NCBI GenBank assembly: GCA_030594505.1
Contig: JAUVFC010000023.1
Span: 1-12,377, forward strand
DNA from: Desulfobacterales bacterium
GTDB lineage: Bacteria > Desulfobacterota > Desulfobacteria > Desulfobacterales > C00003106
Length of the DNA: 12,377 bases
Direction: 5' to 3'
Part shown: positions 5,508 to 12,377 of the stretch, one piece after another
How positions within the stretch are numbered: position 1 is the first letter of the stretch
Layout of the letters: each line of letters begins with the position of its first letter
The notes under the pieces: generated by a model
Database searches by the model: none
Told to the model about the DNA's origin: nothing
The model's input: only the letters and a program-made list of their open reading frames with translations
Translations under genes and position numbers: made by a program

Positions 5508-5995
5508 GGGAGATGATTCTCAGTCTCCATTTGCAAGAATTTCTTTTTTAAATCAAGAACTAATTCAACTTCTCCAACCGAAATTGATAACTCCCTGGCT
5601 ATCCCTTCAGAATCAAGCCCCTTTTGTGCAAGGGTTATAATCTCTTTTTGCTGATCAACCACATGGGGCTTTGGCGGGTTTTTTTTATCCTTCTCTTGAA
5701 ATTCTTCGATATACAATTCCGCTCTGTTCAGGAGAAGATTGAGGCTGATGATACGATCATCCAAATGTTCATTCAATTTCCGAATAATTCGATGTTTTTC
5801 TTTTAACTGCGATTCAAATTCGTTAGCTGCTTTTTTCGCATCTCTCAAGAGAGGCTCCATTAATTCTCTTAGCTTACCAACAGTTTTGCCGGAGATATTG
5901 CCGGAGCTAAGGTGTTTAATCGTCCTGATAAGATAGAGAAAAAGAAGAAGTAAAACAACGTCGATAATAATTTGTCCGACTATCCAGAATTCCAT
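5504..5995 (-). CDS. SwrB-like / DUF2802-type membrane-anchored coiled-coil protein
   Basis: A 163-residue protein. One N-terminal membrane helix (about 5-26, GQIIIDVVLLLLFLYLI) is followed by a long predicted coiled coil (about 45-105, many Lys/Glu/Leu heptads) and a C-terminal helix-turn-helix-like segment (about 115-153: IITLAQKGLDSEGIARELSISVGEVELVLDL). That layout matches DUF2802 proteins of flagellar clusters and the B. subtilis motility protein SwrB, which promotes assembly and activation of the flagellar export machinery. As in Bacillus, it lies downstream of the sigma-28 gene. The HTH-like part in a membrane-anchored protein is more likely a protein-protein module than DNA-binding (inference). 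Its stop overlaps the start of the FliK-like gene. No clear Shine-Dalgarno sequence precedes the ATG. Confidence 0.75.
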   Translation of the reverse strand: MEFWIVGQIIIDVVLLLLFLYLIRTIKHLSSGNISGKTVGKLRELMEPLLRDAKKAANEFESQLKEKHRIIRKLNEHLDDRIISLNLLLNRAELYIEEFQEKDKKNPPKPHVVDQQKEIITLAQKGLDSEGIARELSISVGEVELVLDLKKKFLQMETENHLP

Positions 5996-6030
5996 AAGGT
6001 TTTTTTACTGATTAAGCTCTGTTCTTGGCA

Positions 6031-6336
6031 TCAAACTACTATGTCTAATATATGATGTTCTTGTGACTTCTTATCCCGGGGGGGTTCATCTCTCTTTTTT
6101 TTGTCCTGTTCTGATCGTGCTTCCCGTTTGGCGCCCTTGGATTCATCTTTATTGACCATGATTTTGTCCGTCTTTTCAAAGTCTTGAACGCGATTCTTTT
6201 CCTCCTCTTCCTTTTTCTTCTGATGTTGGGCCACAAGAATCTGGTTCAATTCAAGGTTCTGCTCCTTTACACTCTGCACCTCTTTGACCGCATTCCCCTG
6301 ACTCAGGACAACGTTCATATTTATAGTACTTGACAT
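6031..6336 (-). CDS. Small highly charged protein of unknown function in the flagellar operon
   Basis: 101 residues, not recognised. The first 40 residues are mixed polar/hydrophobic (MSSTINMNVVLSQG...), with a probable amphipathic helix around 15-36. Residues 40-92 are almost all Lys/Glu/Asp/Arg, suggesting a disordered or single-helix segment. The protein ends in HHILDIVV, a short hydrophobic C-terminus after a charged linker that could be a docking peptide. No signal peptide, membrane segment or cysteines. A GGGGA lies 3 bases before the ATG and the gene sits in line with its neighbours (56 bases after the FliL-like gene, 35 before the SwrB-like gene), which supports it as real. It does not resemble the anti-sigma factor FlgM closely enough to call it that. 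Confidence 0.65.
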   Translation of the reverse strand: MSSTINMNVVLSQGNAVKEVQSVKEQNLELNQILVAQHQKKKEEEEKNRVQDFEKTDKIMVNKDESKGAKREARSEQDKKKRDEPPRDKKSQEHHILDIVV

Positions 6337-6392
6337 CTATCCCCGCTTCATCTTGGCGGCAATTTTTTCTTTCTACTATCTTCATGGAATCG

Positions 6393-7157
6393 TTACACCA
6401 AGAGAAAATCCGTAAAATAGACCTCTTTAATCTTTCCCGAATCTAATCTCTTATTAAGAGACTTTAATATCTCCCTCTTTATTTCTTTCCGGGGAGCAAT
6501 CTTAACCTTGCCGCCGTTGACTATTTTTTTAAGTAGATCGTAAAGGTCTCCTCTTAAGAACGCACTTTTTTTTTTAATTTCCTCGTATACCTTTCTATTC
6601 GGAGACATAACGGAAATACTTAAGAACAAATAAGCGTTATCTCTTCCCTTCTCAATCGGAATGATAAAAGGTGACAGCGCAAAGGAGGGGGCCGGCAACG
6701 GCGCTTCCGGAACTATCTTCCCTCGAACACTGCCGTAATCCGCAGGGGCTTTTTGTTGCTCTCCTTCCTTCTTATCAGACACCATTGGTTTTCCCATTAA
6801 AATGTATATTACAACAGATACAACGATAATGAGGGCTACTATAGAAATACCGACTATGTTTTTCTTGAAATACCAAGGAGTTGCAGGAACAGGAGCAGGA
6901 GCAGGTGGCGGATTGACTTCCGGTCCGGGACTGACGGCTTCAGTCCCTTCGACGACCCCTTCCTTTTCTTCTTGAAGTGAAAGACTCGCCAGGTCAAGTT
7001 CAACTGCCTCGTTCTTTTTGTCGGCGGCCTCTTCATCGTCGCTGCCGGTCTCTTCAATCTCTGCTTCGAGTTTACTTAAATCTTCCTCAATGTTGCCGTC
7101 TTCAAAAAAATCTTTATTTTTAGGCTCTTGATCCACTGAATCCTCATTAAAACTCAT
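6393..7157 (-). CDS. FliL-like flagellar basal-body-associated protein with long acidic N-terminus
   Basis: A 254-residue protein. Residues 1-75 are strongly acidic and probably cytoplasmic and disordered, and a Pro/Ala linker follows (82-94, PPPAPAPVPATP). One membrane helix spans about 101-121 (IVGISIVALIIVVSVVIYIL). The periplasmic part (about 160-254) has the FliL pattern: YLFLSISVMSPNRKVYEEIKKKSAFLRG, then a helix, and a C-terminal REILKSLNKRLDSGKIKEVYFTDFLLV resembling the conserved FliL end. FliL rings surround the MotAB stator at the basal body and influence torque. Classical FliL is about 150-180 residues and has a very short cytoplasmic part, so this is an extended form, possibly a second paralogue. 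Its ATG overlaps the fliA stop by 11 bases, indicating coupled translation. Confidence 0.72.
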   Translation of the reverse strand: MSFNEDSVDQEPKNKDFFEDGNIEEDLSKLEAEIEETGSDDEEAADKKNEAVELDLASLSLQEEKEGVVEGTEAVSPGPEVNPPPAPAPVPATPWYFKKNIVGISIVALIIVVSVVIYILMGKPMVSDKKEGEQQKAPADYGSVRGKIVPEAPLPAPSFALSPFIIPIEKGRDNAYLFLSISVMSPNRKVYEEIKKKSAFLRGDLYDLLKKIVNGGKVKIAPRKEIKREILKSLNKRLDSGKIKEVYFTDFLLV

Positions 7158-7917
7158 AGTACGATTTCAAACGCATTTTTAATTTTATAATTGCCTTGGT
7201 ATGTATCTGTGAAATTCTTGATTCCGTCAAATCCATAACGCTTCCGATCTCTTTTAGTGTTAATTCATCATAATAATAGAGCGATATAACCATCTGCTCT
7301 TTTGGTGTGAGTGTCTTGAGAGCGTTGGCGATCACTTTCTTTAGTTCCATCCTGTCTACATAGTGGACTGGTGTTTTTTCACCTTTGATTTGGTTCTTAT
7401 ATGACTCTTGTGTTTCCGAATGATCGGAACCGGCCTTTATGAATTCGTCCAGGCTTAATATAGAATATCCCTGCACATCTGCAAGGAGCTCATAATATAC
7501 TTCAAGTCCGACCCCCATCTCTTCAGCAATTTCCTCATCTTCAGCAGGTCTTCCAAGTTTCGCATCGGTAGTGCTGATCGCGTCTTCAATTGCTTGAATC
7601 TTTTTTCTGATTGACCGGGAAAATTGATCCATACCGCGCAATTCGTCTAATATGGCCCCTTTGATCCTGAATTCCGCATAGGTCTTAAATTGAATTTCAC
7701 GTACAGGATCAAATTTGTTTACGGCGTCAACCAACCCCAGAGTACCCGCGCTTATCAACTCGTCAAGGGATATGTTCGGAGGGACTTTCATGGCCATCTT
7801 TCCTGCTATGTATTTAACAAATGGAGCATATTGAATGATCAACGCCTCCCGCTCCTTTTCGCACATTTTACGTGCCGGATTAGTGTAAAGTGTATCTTTG
7901 GTAGCATTTCGCATCAT
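7147..7917 (-). CDS. fliA: RNA polymerase sigma factor FliA (sigma-28)
   Basis: A 256-residue group 3 sigma factor of the FliA/SigD/WhiG type, which directs RNA polymerase to late flagellar and chemotaxis promoters. Region 2 is at about 24-100, including DELISAGTLGLVDAVNKFDP and the -10-recognition stretch FKTYAEFRIKGAILDELRGMDQFSRSIR. Region 3 follows (about 104-150, with GRPAEDEEIAEEMG). Region 4 (about 190-250) contains LKTLTPKEQMVISLYYYDELTLKEIGSVMDLTESRISQIHTKAI, the -35-binding helix-turn-helix. Two adjacent ATG codons (7915-7917 and 7912-7914) are possible starts; AAGG about 7 bases upstream supports the first. It follows flhG by 34 bases. Unlike in B. subtilis, no che genes separate flhG from the sigma gene. 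Confidence 0.95.
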   Translation of the reverse strand: MMRNATKDTLYTNPARKMCEKEREALIIQYAPFVKYIAGKMAMKVPPNISLDELISAGTLGLVDAVNKFDPVREIQFKTYAEFRIKGAILDELRGMDQFSRSIRKKIQAIEDAISTTDAKLGRPAEDEEIAEEMGVGLEVYYELLADVQGYSILSLDEFIKAGSDHSETQESYKNQIKGEKTPVHYVDRMELKKVIANALKTLTPKEQMVISLYYYDELTLKEIGSVMDLTESRISQIHTKAIIKLKMRLKSYYEF

Positions 7918-7951
7918 ATTACAGCCTTTTATGAGTCTAATATTTGATAGT

Positions 7952-8857
7952 TTAATAAGAGGCTACGATCTTCTTCCAGAAAAATTTTATATTCCCGTCA
8001 GGAGGATCATCACGTGATAATTTTGATATATGTTTTGCTAATTCTATTATACTCTTACTCGATACCGTTTCAGGGTATAGCTGAATAATAGCTTGCTGTT
8101 TTTTTACAGCCTTCTGGAAATTGTCATCCCGTGGTATAAACCCTATATAATCCAAAGAAATATTCCCCAGAAATCTCGCAACAGCGTTGCTTAGATTTTT
8201 ATACACGGATTCGGCTTCTTCCGCGTTCTTTGTCATGTTGACGAGTATATTAAACGTGTTGGTGCCATGTTTTGTATACAGCACCTTGATAAGCGCATAT
8301 GCATCGGTAATGGAAGTGGGCTCCGGTGTAACCACGACAATTCGTTCTCTCGCTGCGATATTGAAATATATTACGTTCGAAGAAATTCCAGCGCCGGTAT
8401 CAATCAAAAATATGTCAAACGAATCATCTATGACATCCAATTCACTTAAAAGATTAAGTTTTTGTCCTTCCGTCAATCGTGACAGTTCTTGTATCCCGGA
8501 TCCTGCCGGGATGATATAAATATTTTCAGGCCCTTTTATAAGAATCCCCGCAATGTCTTTTTCTCCGTTAATGACATGATTTATATTGTATTGTGGATTC
8601 AGCCCGAATATGATATCAATATTAGCCAGCCCAAGATCCGCATCAAGTATCAATACACGCTTTCCAAGCCTTCTAAAGGCTATGGCAAGATTTCCAACTA
8701 TATTGGTCTTCCCGACTCCGCCTTTTCCGCTCGTGACGGCAATTACACGCGGCATTGCCGGTGATAGACGCTTTATCTTTTTTTTCGGCTTATCTATCTT
8801 GCGCAGACAGCTCGCCTTTTTATCCACCATTTGTCTTAAACCGCTTGCCTGATCCAT
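7952..8857 (-). CDS. flhG: FlhG, MinD-like ATPase controlling flagellar number
   Basis: A 301-residue MinD/ParA-family ATPase. The extreme N-terminus reads DQASGLR (2-8), exactly the DQAxxLR motif through which FlhG stimulates the FlhF GTPase. The deviant Walker A is SGKGGVGKTN (43-52), the switch I-type DADLGLAN spans 72-79 and the Walker B/switch II DTGAGIS spans 153-159. The C-terminus FFWKKIVASY could be the amphipathic membrane-targeting helix found in MinD/FlhG. FlhG with FlhF sets where and how many flagella are built and interacts with C-ring proteins. The start follows GGAG at good spacing, only 12 bases after the flhF stop. The DQAxxLR motif distinguishes it from cell-division MinD. 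Confidence 0.95.
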   Translation of the reverse strand: MDQASGLRQMVDKKASCLRKIDKPKKKIKRLSPAMPRVIAVTSGKGGVGKTNIVGNLAIAFRRLGKRVLILDADLGLANIDIIFGLNPQYNINHVINGEKDIAGILIKGPENIYIIPAGSGIQELSRLTEGQKLNLLSELDVIDDSFDIFLIDTGAGISSNVIYFNIAARERIVVVTPEPTSITDAYALIKVLYTKHGTNTFNILVNMTKNAEEAESVYKNLSNAVARFLGNISLDYIGFIPRDDNFQKAVKKQQAIIQLYPETVSSKSIIELAKHISKLSRDDPPDGNIKFFWKKIVASY

Positions 8858-8869
8858 GTTAGTTCTCCG

Positions 8870-9955
8870 TTAGCATTCAAATAAAAGTCGCAGGATGCCA
8901 ATCTTCGATGCCGCCGCAATATCCTCTGGAACTCTTTGTCCATTAGCAACAAAAGAGATCGGCGCCTTCATTTTCATAATCTGGTTTATGATAACGCCTC
9001 GCGATCTTGCTTCATCCAGTTTAGTAAATACATAACTCTGAAATCCCAGCCTGCCAAAATTTTTGGCTGCGGCCTCCATTTCCGTTTCATTGGTTGCCAC
9101 GCTGAGGACCAAATGCCTCTCAACAGGGATATCACTACCCAGCAACGTGATCAGCTCGTTAATATGATCGGTGTCATAATGGCTGCGTCCCGCGGTATCG
9201 ATTAGTATTACATCTTTTTCTTTTAATCGGCTTAACGCAAATCGCATATCTTTCTCATTAAAAGCCGGAAAACATGGAATTCCTAAAATCCTCGCATAGG
9301 TCTTGAGTTGTTCCATAGCAGCCACTCTATAGTTGTCTATTGAAATAAGTCCGACACGCTTTTTTTGGTGTAGACATAGATTGGCTGTCAGTTTTGCAAT
9401 CGTTGTCGTCTTTCCCACTCCTGTGGGGCCGAAAAAGGAGGCGATCACCTGTTTTTTGTTGTTTGCCTTAAAGGGATTACGGATCTTGATTACTTTTAAT
9501 ATCTCTTTGAATGTCCTTACTCTCAGGCGATCCGGGCCGTTACATCCGTCGTCTTTGAATGCCCCGCTTTTTTCTAAAAACTGTTGAACAAACGATTCAT
9601 CGATCCCTTTTCTAATTAACAGTCCGTATAAACTGATCACCGCGGGGTCCATTTTAACTTGTCCCCAAATGCTCCCGGATTTATTCAGAAGGTAGAGCAT
9701 TTCCTTGATACTCATCAATTCTGATCTTATTGACCCCGGAAAATACGACTTTTCCATTGGAAAGATCTCGGAATGTTCTGTCTCCTGTCCGGAGACTGCT
9801 GTTACTTCAAAAAGCAACCCGTTCATTCCCACAGGACTCCCATATTCAACAGGAAGCTTGCGGGTATCCAATATCACAGCGCCCGCTCCAATATCTTCTT
9901 TGACAAGAGCAATTGCATCTTTGATTGTCTTTGCCGTATATTTTTTAGGCTGCAT
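8870..9955 (-). CDS. flhF: FlhF, SRP-family GTPase for flagellar placement
   Basis: A 361-residue SRP-type GTPase. The N-terminal B domain begins MQPKKYTAKTIKDAIALVKE, the usual FlhF opening. A linker and helical N region follow, then the G domain: P-loop GPTGVGKTTT (176-185), DNYR (208-211, the insertion-box region), DTAGRS (253-258), TKLDE (311-315) and the closing GQRVPEDI (339-346). FlhF marks the site of flagellar assembly at the membrane and works as a dimer regulated by FlhG, the next gene. ATG at 9953-9955 is chosen over an in-frame TTG at 9961 because it gives the family-typical N-terminus; it overlaps the flhA stop by 11 bases. The family is normally about 360-480 residues, so the linker is on the short side. 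Confidence 0.95.
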   Translation of the reverse strand: MQPKKYTAKTIKDAIALVKEDIGAGAVILDTRKLPVEYGSPVGMNGLLFEVTAVSGQETEHSEIFPMEKSYFPGSIRSELMSIKEMLYLLNKSGSIWGQVKMDPAVISLYGLLIRKGIDESFVQQFLEKSGAFKDDGCNGPDRLRVRTFKEILKVIKIRNPFKANNKKQVIASFFGPTGVGKTTTIAKLTANLCLHQKKRVGLISIDNYRVAAMEQLKTYARILGIPCFPAFNEKDMRFALSRLKEKDVILIDTAGRSHYDTDHINELITLLGSDIPVERHLVLSVATNETEMEAAAKNFGRLGFQSYVFTKLDEARSRGVIINQIMKMKAPISFVANGQRVPEDIAAASKIGILRLLFEC

Positions 9956-12041
9956 TCTCAAGTCTGACCACTCCCATTGATTTAAATTTAATGTCGTTCA
10001 AGAGTTCTGCCTGTGATAATACCATCAATGACGGCGCAAATTGTTCCAGCATTTTTCGTAGATATCTCCTTAGCATGGGGGAACAGAGAATAATTGGCTG
10101 ATTATTTCTGGCCATAAAATTTCCCACTTCTTTTTTTACTGAGGTAATTATCGTGCTGGCAATTTTCGGCTCTACTGAAAGATATGAACCATGTTCCGTA
10201 CTCTGAATACTGTTAAGCAGAATATCCTCTATCTGCTGGTCCAGGGTTATAAGCGGAAGAACTCCATCCGGAGGCATGTACGGACCTACAATGCCACGTG
10301 CGAGTTTCTGTCTTGCGTATTCAGTCAGTATGTCAGGGTCTTTGGTAAGCGGCGCATAATCGGCTAATGTTTCAACAATAGTAAGCAAATCCCGAATCGT
10401 CACACGTTCCCTTAAGAGGTTTTGCAATACCTTCTGAATCACTCCGAGAGGAAGAAGATTCGGAGTTAGCTCTTCAACAGCTTTTGGATGTGTCTTCCTC
10501 AGATTATCAAGAAGATTTTGAACATCCTGGCGTCCTAACAATTCATCCGCATGCTTTTTTATTACTTCCGTCAGATGGGTGGCCACAATAGTTGGATTGT
10601 CTACCACCGTATATCCCGCAAACTTAGCCTCCTCGGTTTTGCTTTCAGGTATCCAGAGCGCCGGGAGATTAAAAGCCGGTTCTACCGTAGGAATTCCGTC
10701 TATTTTTTTGGAAACATCCCCAGGATCCATAGCTAAAAGATGATTGATAATTAATTCACCTTTTGCCACCTCCGCTCCTCTGATCAAAACACGATATTCC
10801 GTTGGATTCAACTGCATGTTATCCCGTATATGAAGAGGAGGAACTACCATACCCATATCCATTGCAAATTGACGTCTTATAGCCCGTATCCTATCAAGTA
10901 GTTCGCCCCCCTGTTCCCTGTCCACAAGAGGAATGATTCCGTATCCGACCTCTAATTCCAGGGTATCCAATAAAAGAAGATGTTCTACTGCCTCCGGGCC
11001 CGGCGCGGGTTTTTCAGCGGCCGCCTCCCTGGCGAGCTCTTTTTCTTGCACGGTTTTTTCCCGGCTTACAAGATAAGCGCTCCCCGCGATTATCAAAGAG
11101 ATAAAAATAAACGAAAGATGCGGCAGGCCCGGTACAAGGCCGAAGAGAAAAATTATCAAAGCGGCAATATAGATTGCCTGCGGCTGAGAGAAAAATTGTT
11201 CACTTAACTCTACTCCGAGGCTCGCCTTGCTCGCCGCCCGGCTGACGCAAATACCCGCGGCAGTGGAAATAAGGAGCGCGGGGATCTGTGTTACCAATCC
11301 GTCACCTACCGTAAGTAACGTATAGTTTTGGGCGGCAGTCATAATCGTCATCTTTTGTTGCAGTACGCCGATAATAAATCCACCTATAATGTTGACAAAC
11401 GTGATAATAATTCCCGCGATAGCGTCTCCGCGAACAAATTTACTCGCGCCATCCATCGCGCCATGGAATTCCGCCTCCTTGGAGATCTTTTGGCGGCGTT
11501 CCCGCGCTTCATCTTCGTCGATTAATCCCGCGTTAAGGTCTGCATCGATAGCCATCTGTTTGCCCGGCATGGCATCGAGCGTAAAACGTGCGGCGACTTC
11601 AGCAATTCTTACAGCGCCTTTTGTGATAACGACAAAATTTATGACAACCAGGATGATAAATACGACCATTCCTACGACATAATTGCCACCCACCACAAAG
11701 TTTCCGAACGAGTGTATTACCGTGCCGGCCGCAGATGATCCCTCATTGCCGTGCAAAAGGATCAAGCGAGTAGAAGCCACATTCAGAGAAAGACGAAAAA
11801 GGGTGGCGATAAGCAGAACAGTCGGAAAGGTGTGAAAATCGAGTGGAGTAATAGTATACATCGCCATCAAAAGAATTATTATGGCAAGTGTAATGTTTAA
11901 AGCGAGAAGCACATCCAAAAAGGCTGTGGGAAGCGGGATAATCATCACCATAAGGATCCCGACCATACCGATTACCATCGCGGCGTCACTCCCGCTGCCA
12001 AACCTTCTTGTCCAACTCTTGTTGTCTGCTGTTGTCTCCAT
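9945..12041 (-). CDS. flhA: Flagellar biosynthesis protein FlhA (export gate)
   Basis: A 698-residue FHIPEP-family protein forming the nonameric export gate of the flagellar type III secretion system. About eight membrane helices lie within residues 20-326. The family signatures are FRLSLNVASTRLIL (82-95) and, in the cytoplasmic loop between helices, RFTLDAMPGKQMAIDADLN and AGLIDEDEARERR (152-183), plus VRGDAIAGIIITFVNIIGG. After a linker (about 327-350) the large cytoplasmic domain runs to the C-terminus and receives export chaperones and substrates. The length matches the family (about 690-700). ATG at 12041 is preceded by GGAG with an 8-base gap. The palindromic element at 12060-12260 begins about 20 bases upstream of this start, separating it from flhB. 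Confidence 0.97.
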   Translation of the reverse strand: METTADNKSWTRRFGSGSDAAMVIGMVGILMVMIIPLPTAFLDVLLALNITLAIIILLMAMYTITPLDFHTFPTVLLIATLFRLSLNVASTRLILLHGNEGSSAAGTVIHSFGNFVVGGNYVVGMVVFIILVVINFVVITKGAVRIAEVAARFTLDAMPGKQMAIDADLNAGLIDEDEARERRQKISKEAEFHGAMDGASKFVRGDAIAGIIITFVNIIGGFIIGVLQQKMTIMTAAQNYTLLTVGDGLVTQIPALLISTAAGICVSRAASKASLGVELSEQFFSQPQAIYIAALIIFLFGLVPGLPHLSFIFISLIIAGSAYLVSREKTVQEKELAREAAAEKPAPGPEAVEHLLLLDTLELEVGYGIIPLVDREQGGELLDRIRAIRRQFAMDMGMVVPPLHIRDNMQLNPTEYRVLIRGAEVAKGELIINHLLAMDPGDVSKKIDGIPTVEPAFNLPALWIPESKTEEAKFAGYTVVDNPTIVATHLTEVIKKHADELLGRQDVQNLLDNLRKTHPKAVEELTPNLLPLGVIQKVLQNLLRERVTIRDLLTIVETLADYAPLTKDPDILTEYARQKLARGIVGPYMPPDGVLPLITLDQQIEDILLNSIQSTEHGSYLSVEPKIASTIITSVKKEVGNFMARNNQPIILCSPMLRRYLRKMLEQFAPSLMVLSQAELLNDIKFKSMGVVRLENAA

Positions 12042-12059
12042 ATTGTTTACTCCATTAAC

Positions 12060-12260
12060 ATGATTGATGATTTCGTAAAAAGTCCCTGATGAGCCTATTT
12101 GGGCATTTTTTGTAAAGCTTCTTAACGAAGCGAAGCGTTAAAATCGTAAACTGTTTGAGGACGTTAGTCCGAGTTTTTACGATTTAGCGAAGCGAGTTTA
12201 GAAGCTTCAAAAAGTGACCAATCGGGCGAATTAGGGGCTTCTTGCGAAGTCATCAATCAT
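12060..12260. repeat. 201-bp palindromic MITE-like element, copy 2, filling the flhB-flhA gap
   Basis: The termini 12060-12087 and 12233-12260 are inverted repeats of 28 bp with 4 mismatches. The interior matches copy 1 at 3291-3483 over almost all its length, including GTAAAGCTTCTTA, AAAATCGTAAACTGTTTGAG and the right half GAAGCTTCAAAAAGTGACCA. The apical hairpin is GGAC-GTTA-GTCC (12159-12170) against GGGC-GTTA-GCCC in copy 1. The right edge stops one base before the flhB stop codon and the left edge is just upstream of the flhA ribosome-binding site, so the element makes up nearly the whole intergenic region. Confidence 0.85.
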
Positions 12261-12261
12261 G

Positions 12262-12377
12262 CTACATCAACCTCCCTTTTAACTTATAAACATAGGCCAG
12301 AACCTCGGCCACTGCCTGATAGAACTGTGCGGGGACTTCATCCCCGATATCAACGAGTTTATATAGCGCCTGAGCCA
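12262..12377 (-). CDS. flhB: Flagellar biosynthesis protein FlhB, 3' end only (partial)
   Basis: Only the last 38 codons are in the window; the gene continues beyond the right edge. The peptide AQALYKLVDIGDEVP and AQFYQAVAEVLAYVYKLKG is the C-terminal helix region of FlhB, the autocleaving export-switch protein. It lies directly upstream of flhA as in most flhBA operons. The closest relative in the window is the stand-alone FlhB C-domain protein at 4109-4381. It ends ATG TAG, one base before the palindromic element. Confidence 0.9.
   Translation of the reverse strand, partial: AQALYKLVDIGDEVPAQFYQAVAEVLAYVYKLKGRLM

Noticed and set aside
7952..8857. Cell-division protein MinD
   Set aside because: The N-terminal DQAxxLR motif and position directly after flhF identify it as FlhG.

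Overview
The window looks like a chromosomal segment of a motile anaerobic bacterium, most likely a member of the Desulfobacterota (former Deltaproteobacteria). The grounds are moderate to low GC by eye, a biotin cluster with an anaerobe-like BioB, a flagellar gene order (flhB-flhA-flhF-flhG-fliA) shared with Firmicutes and deltaproteobacteria, and small palindromic repeats in the spacers. The taxonomic call is inference; no rRNA or other marker is present.

Layout. (1) Positions 1-89 hold an imperfect palindromic repeat that supplies the stop codon of the last biotin gene. (2) Positions 85-3080, minus strand, form a tight biotin operon: bioB (biotin synthase), bioF (8-amino-7-oxononanoate synthase) and a BioH-like alpha/beta hydrolase. 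BioF and BioB perform the first and last ring-assembly steps. The hydrolase probably releases pimeloyl-ACP from its methyl ester to feed BioF. The bioA and bioD steps are not in the window. (3) Positions 3081-3547 are a 467-base spacer with a leader hairpin duplicated inside bioB, a solitary repeat end, candidate divergent promoters and a full 193-bp palindromic element. (4) Positions 3548-4102, plus strand, encode a YgiM/TIGR04211-type membrane-anchored SH3b protein. (5) Positions 4109-12377, minus strand, are one long flagellar operon, in transcription order: flhB (3' end only), flhA, flhF, flhG, fliA (sigma-28), a FliL-like protein, a small charged protein of unknown function, a SwrB-like/DUF2802 protein, a FliK-like protein and a stand-alone FlhB C-terminal-domain protein (YlqH-like).

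The flagellar genes fit together. FlhA and FlhB are core export-gate proteins, and FlhF/FlhG set flagellar placement and number. FliA directs late gene expression, and the FliL-like protein belongs near the stator/basal body. The last three proteins look like an accessory module for export control or substrate-specificity switching, similar to B. subtilis swrB and ylqG-ylqH.

The most unusual content is not protein coding. Two related palindromes of about 190-200 bp (3291-3483 and 12060-12260) differ by paired, compensatory base changes, so their folded structure appears to be maintained. One lies in the probable 5' leader of the SH3b gene. The other fills the flhB-flhA junction inside the flagellar operon. 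A third, solitary end of the same family sits in the bioB leader.
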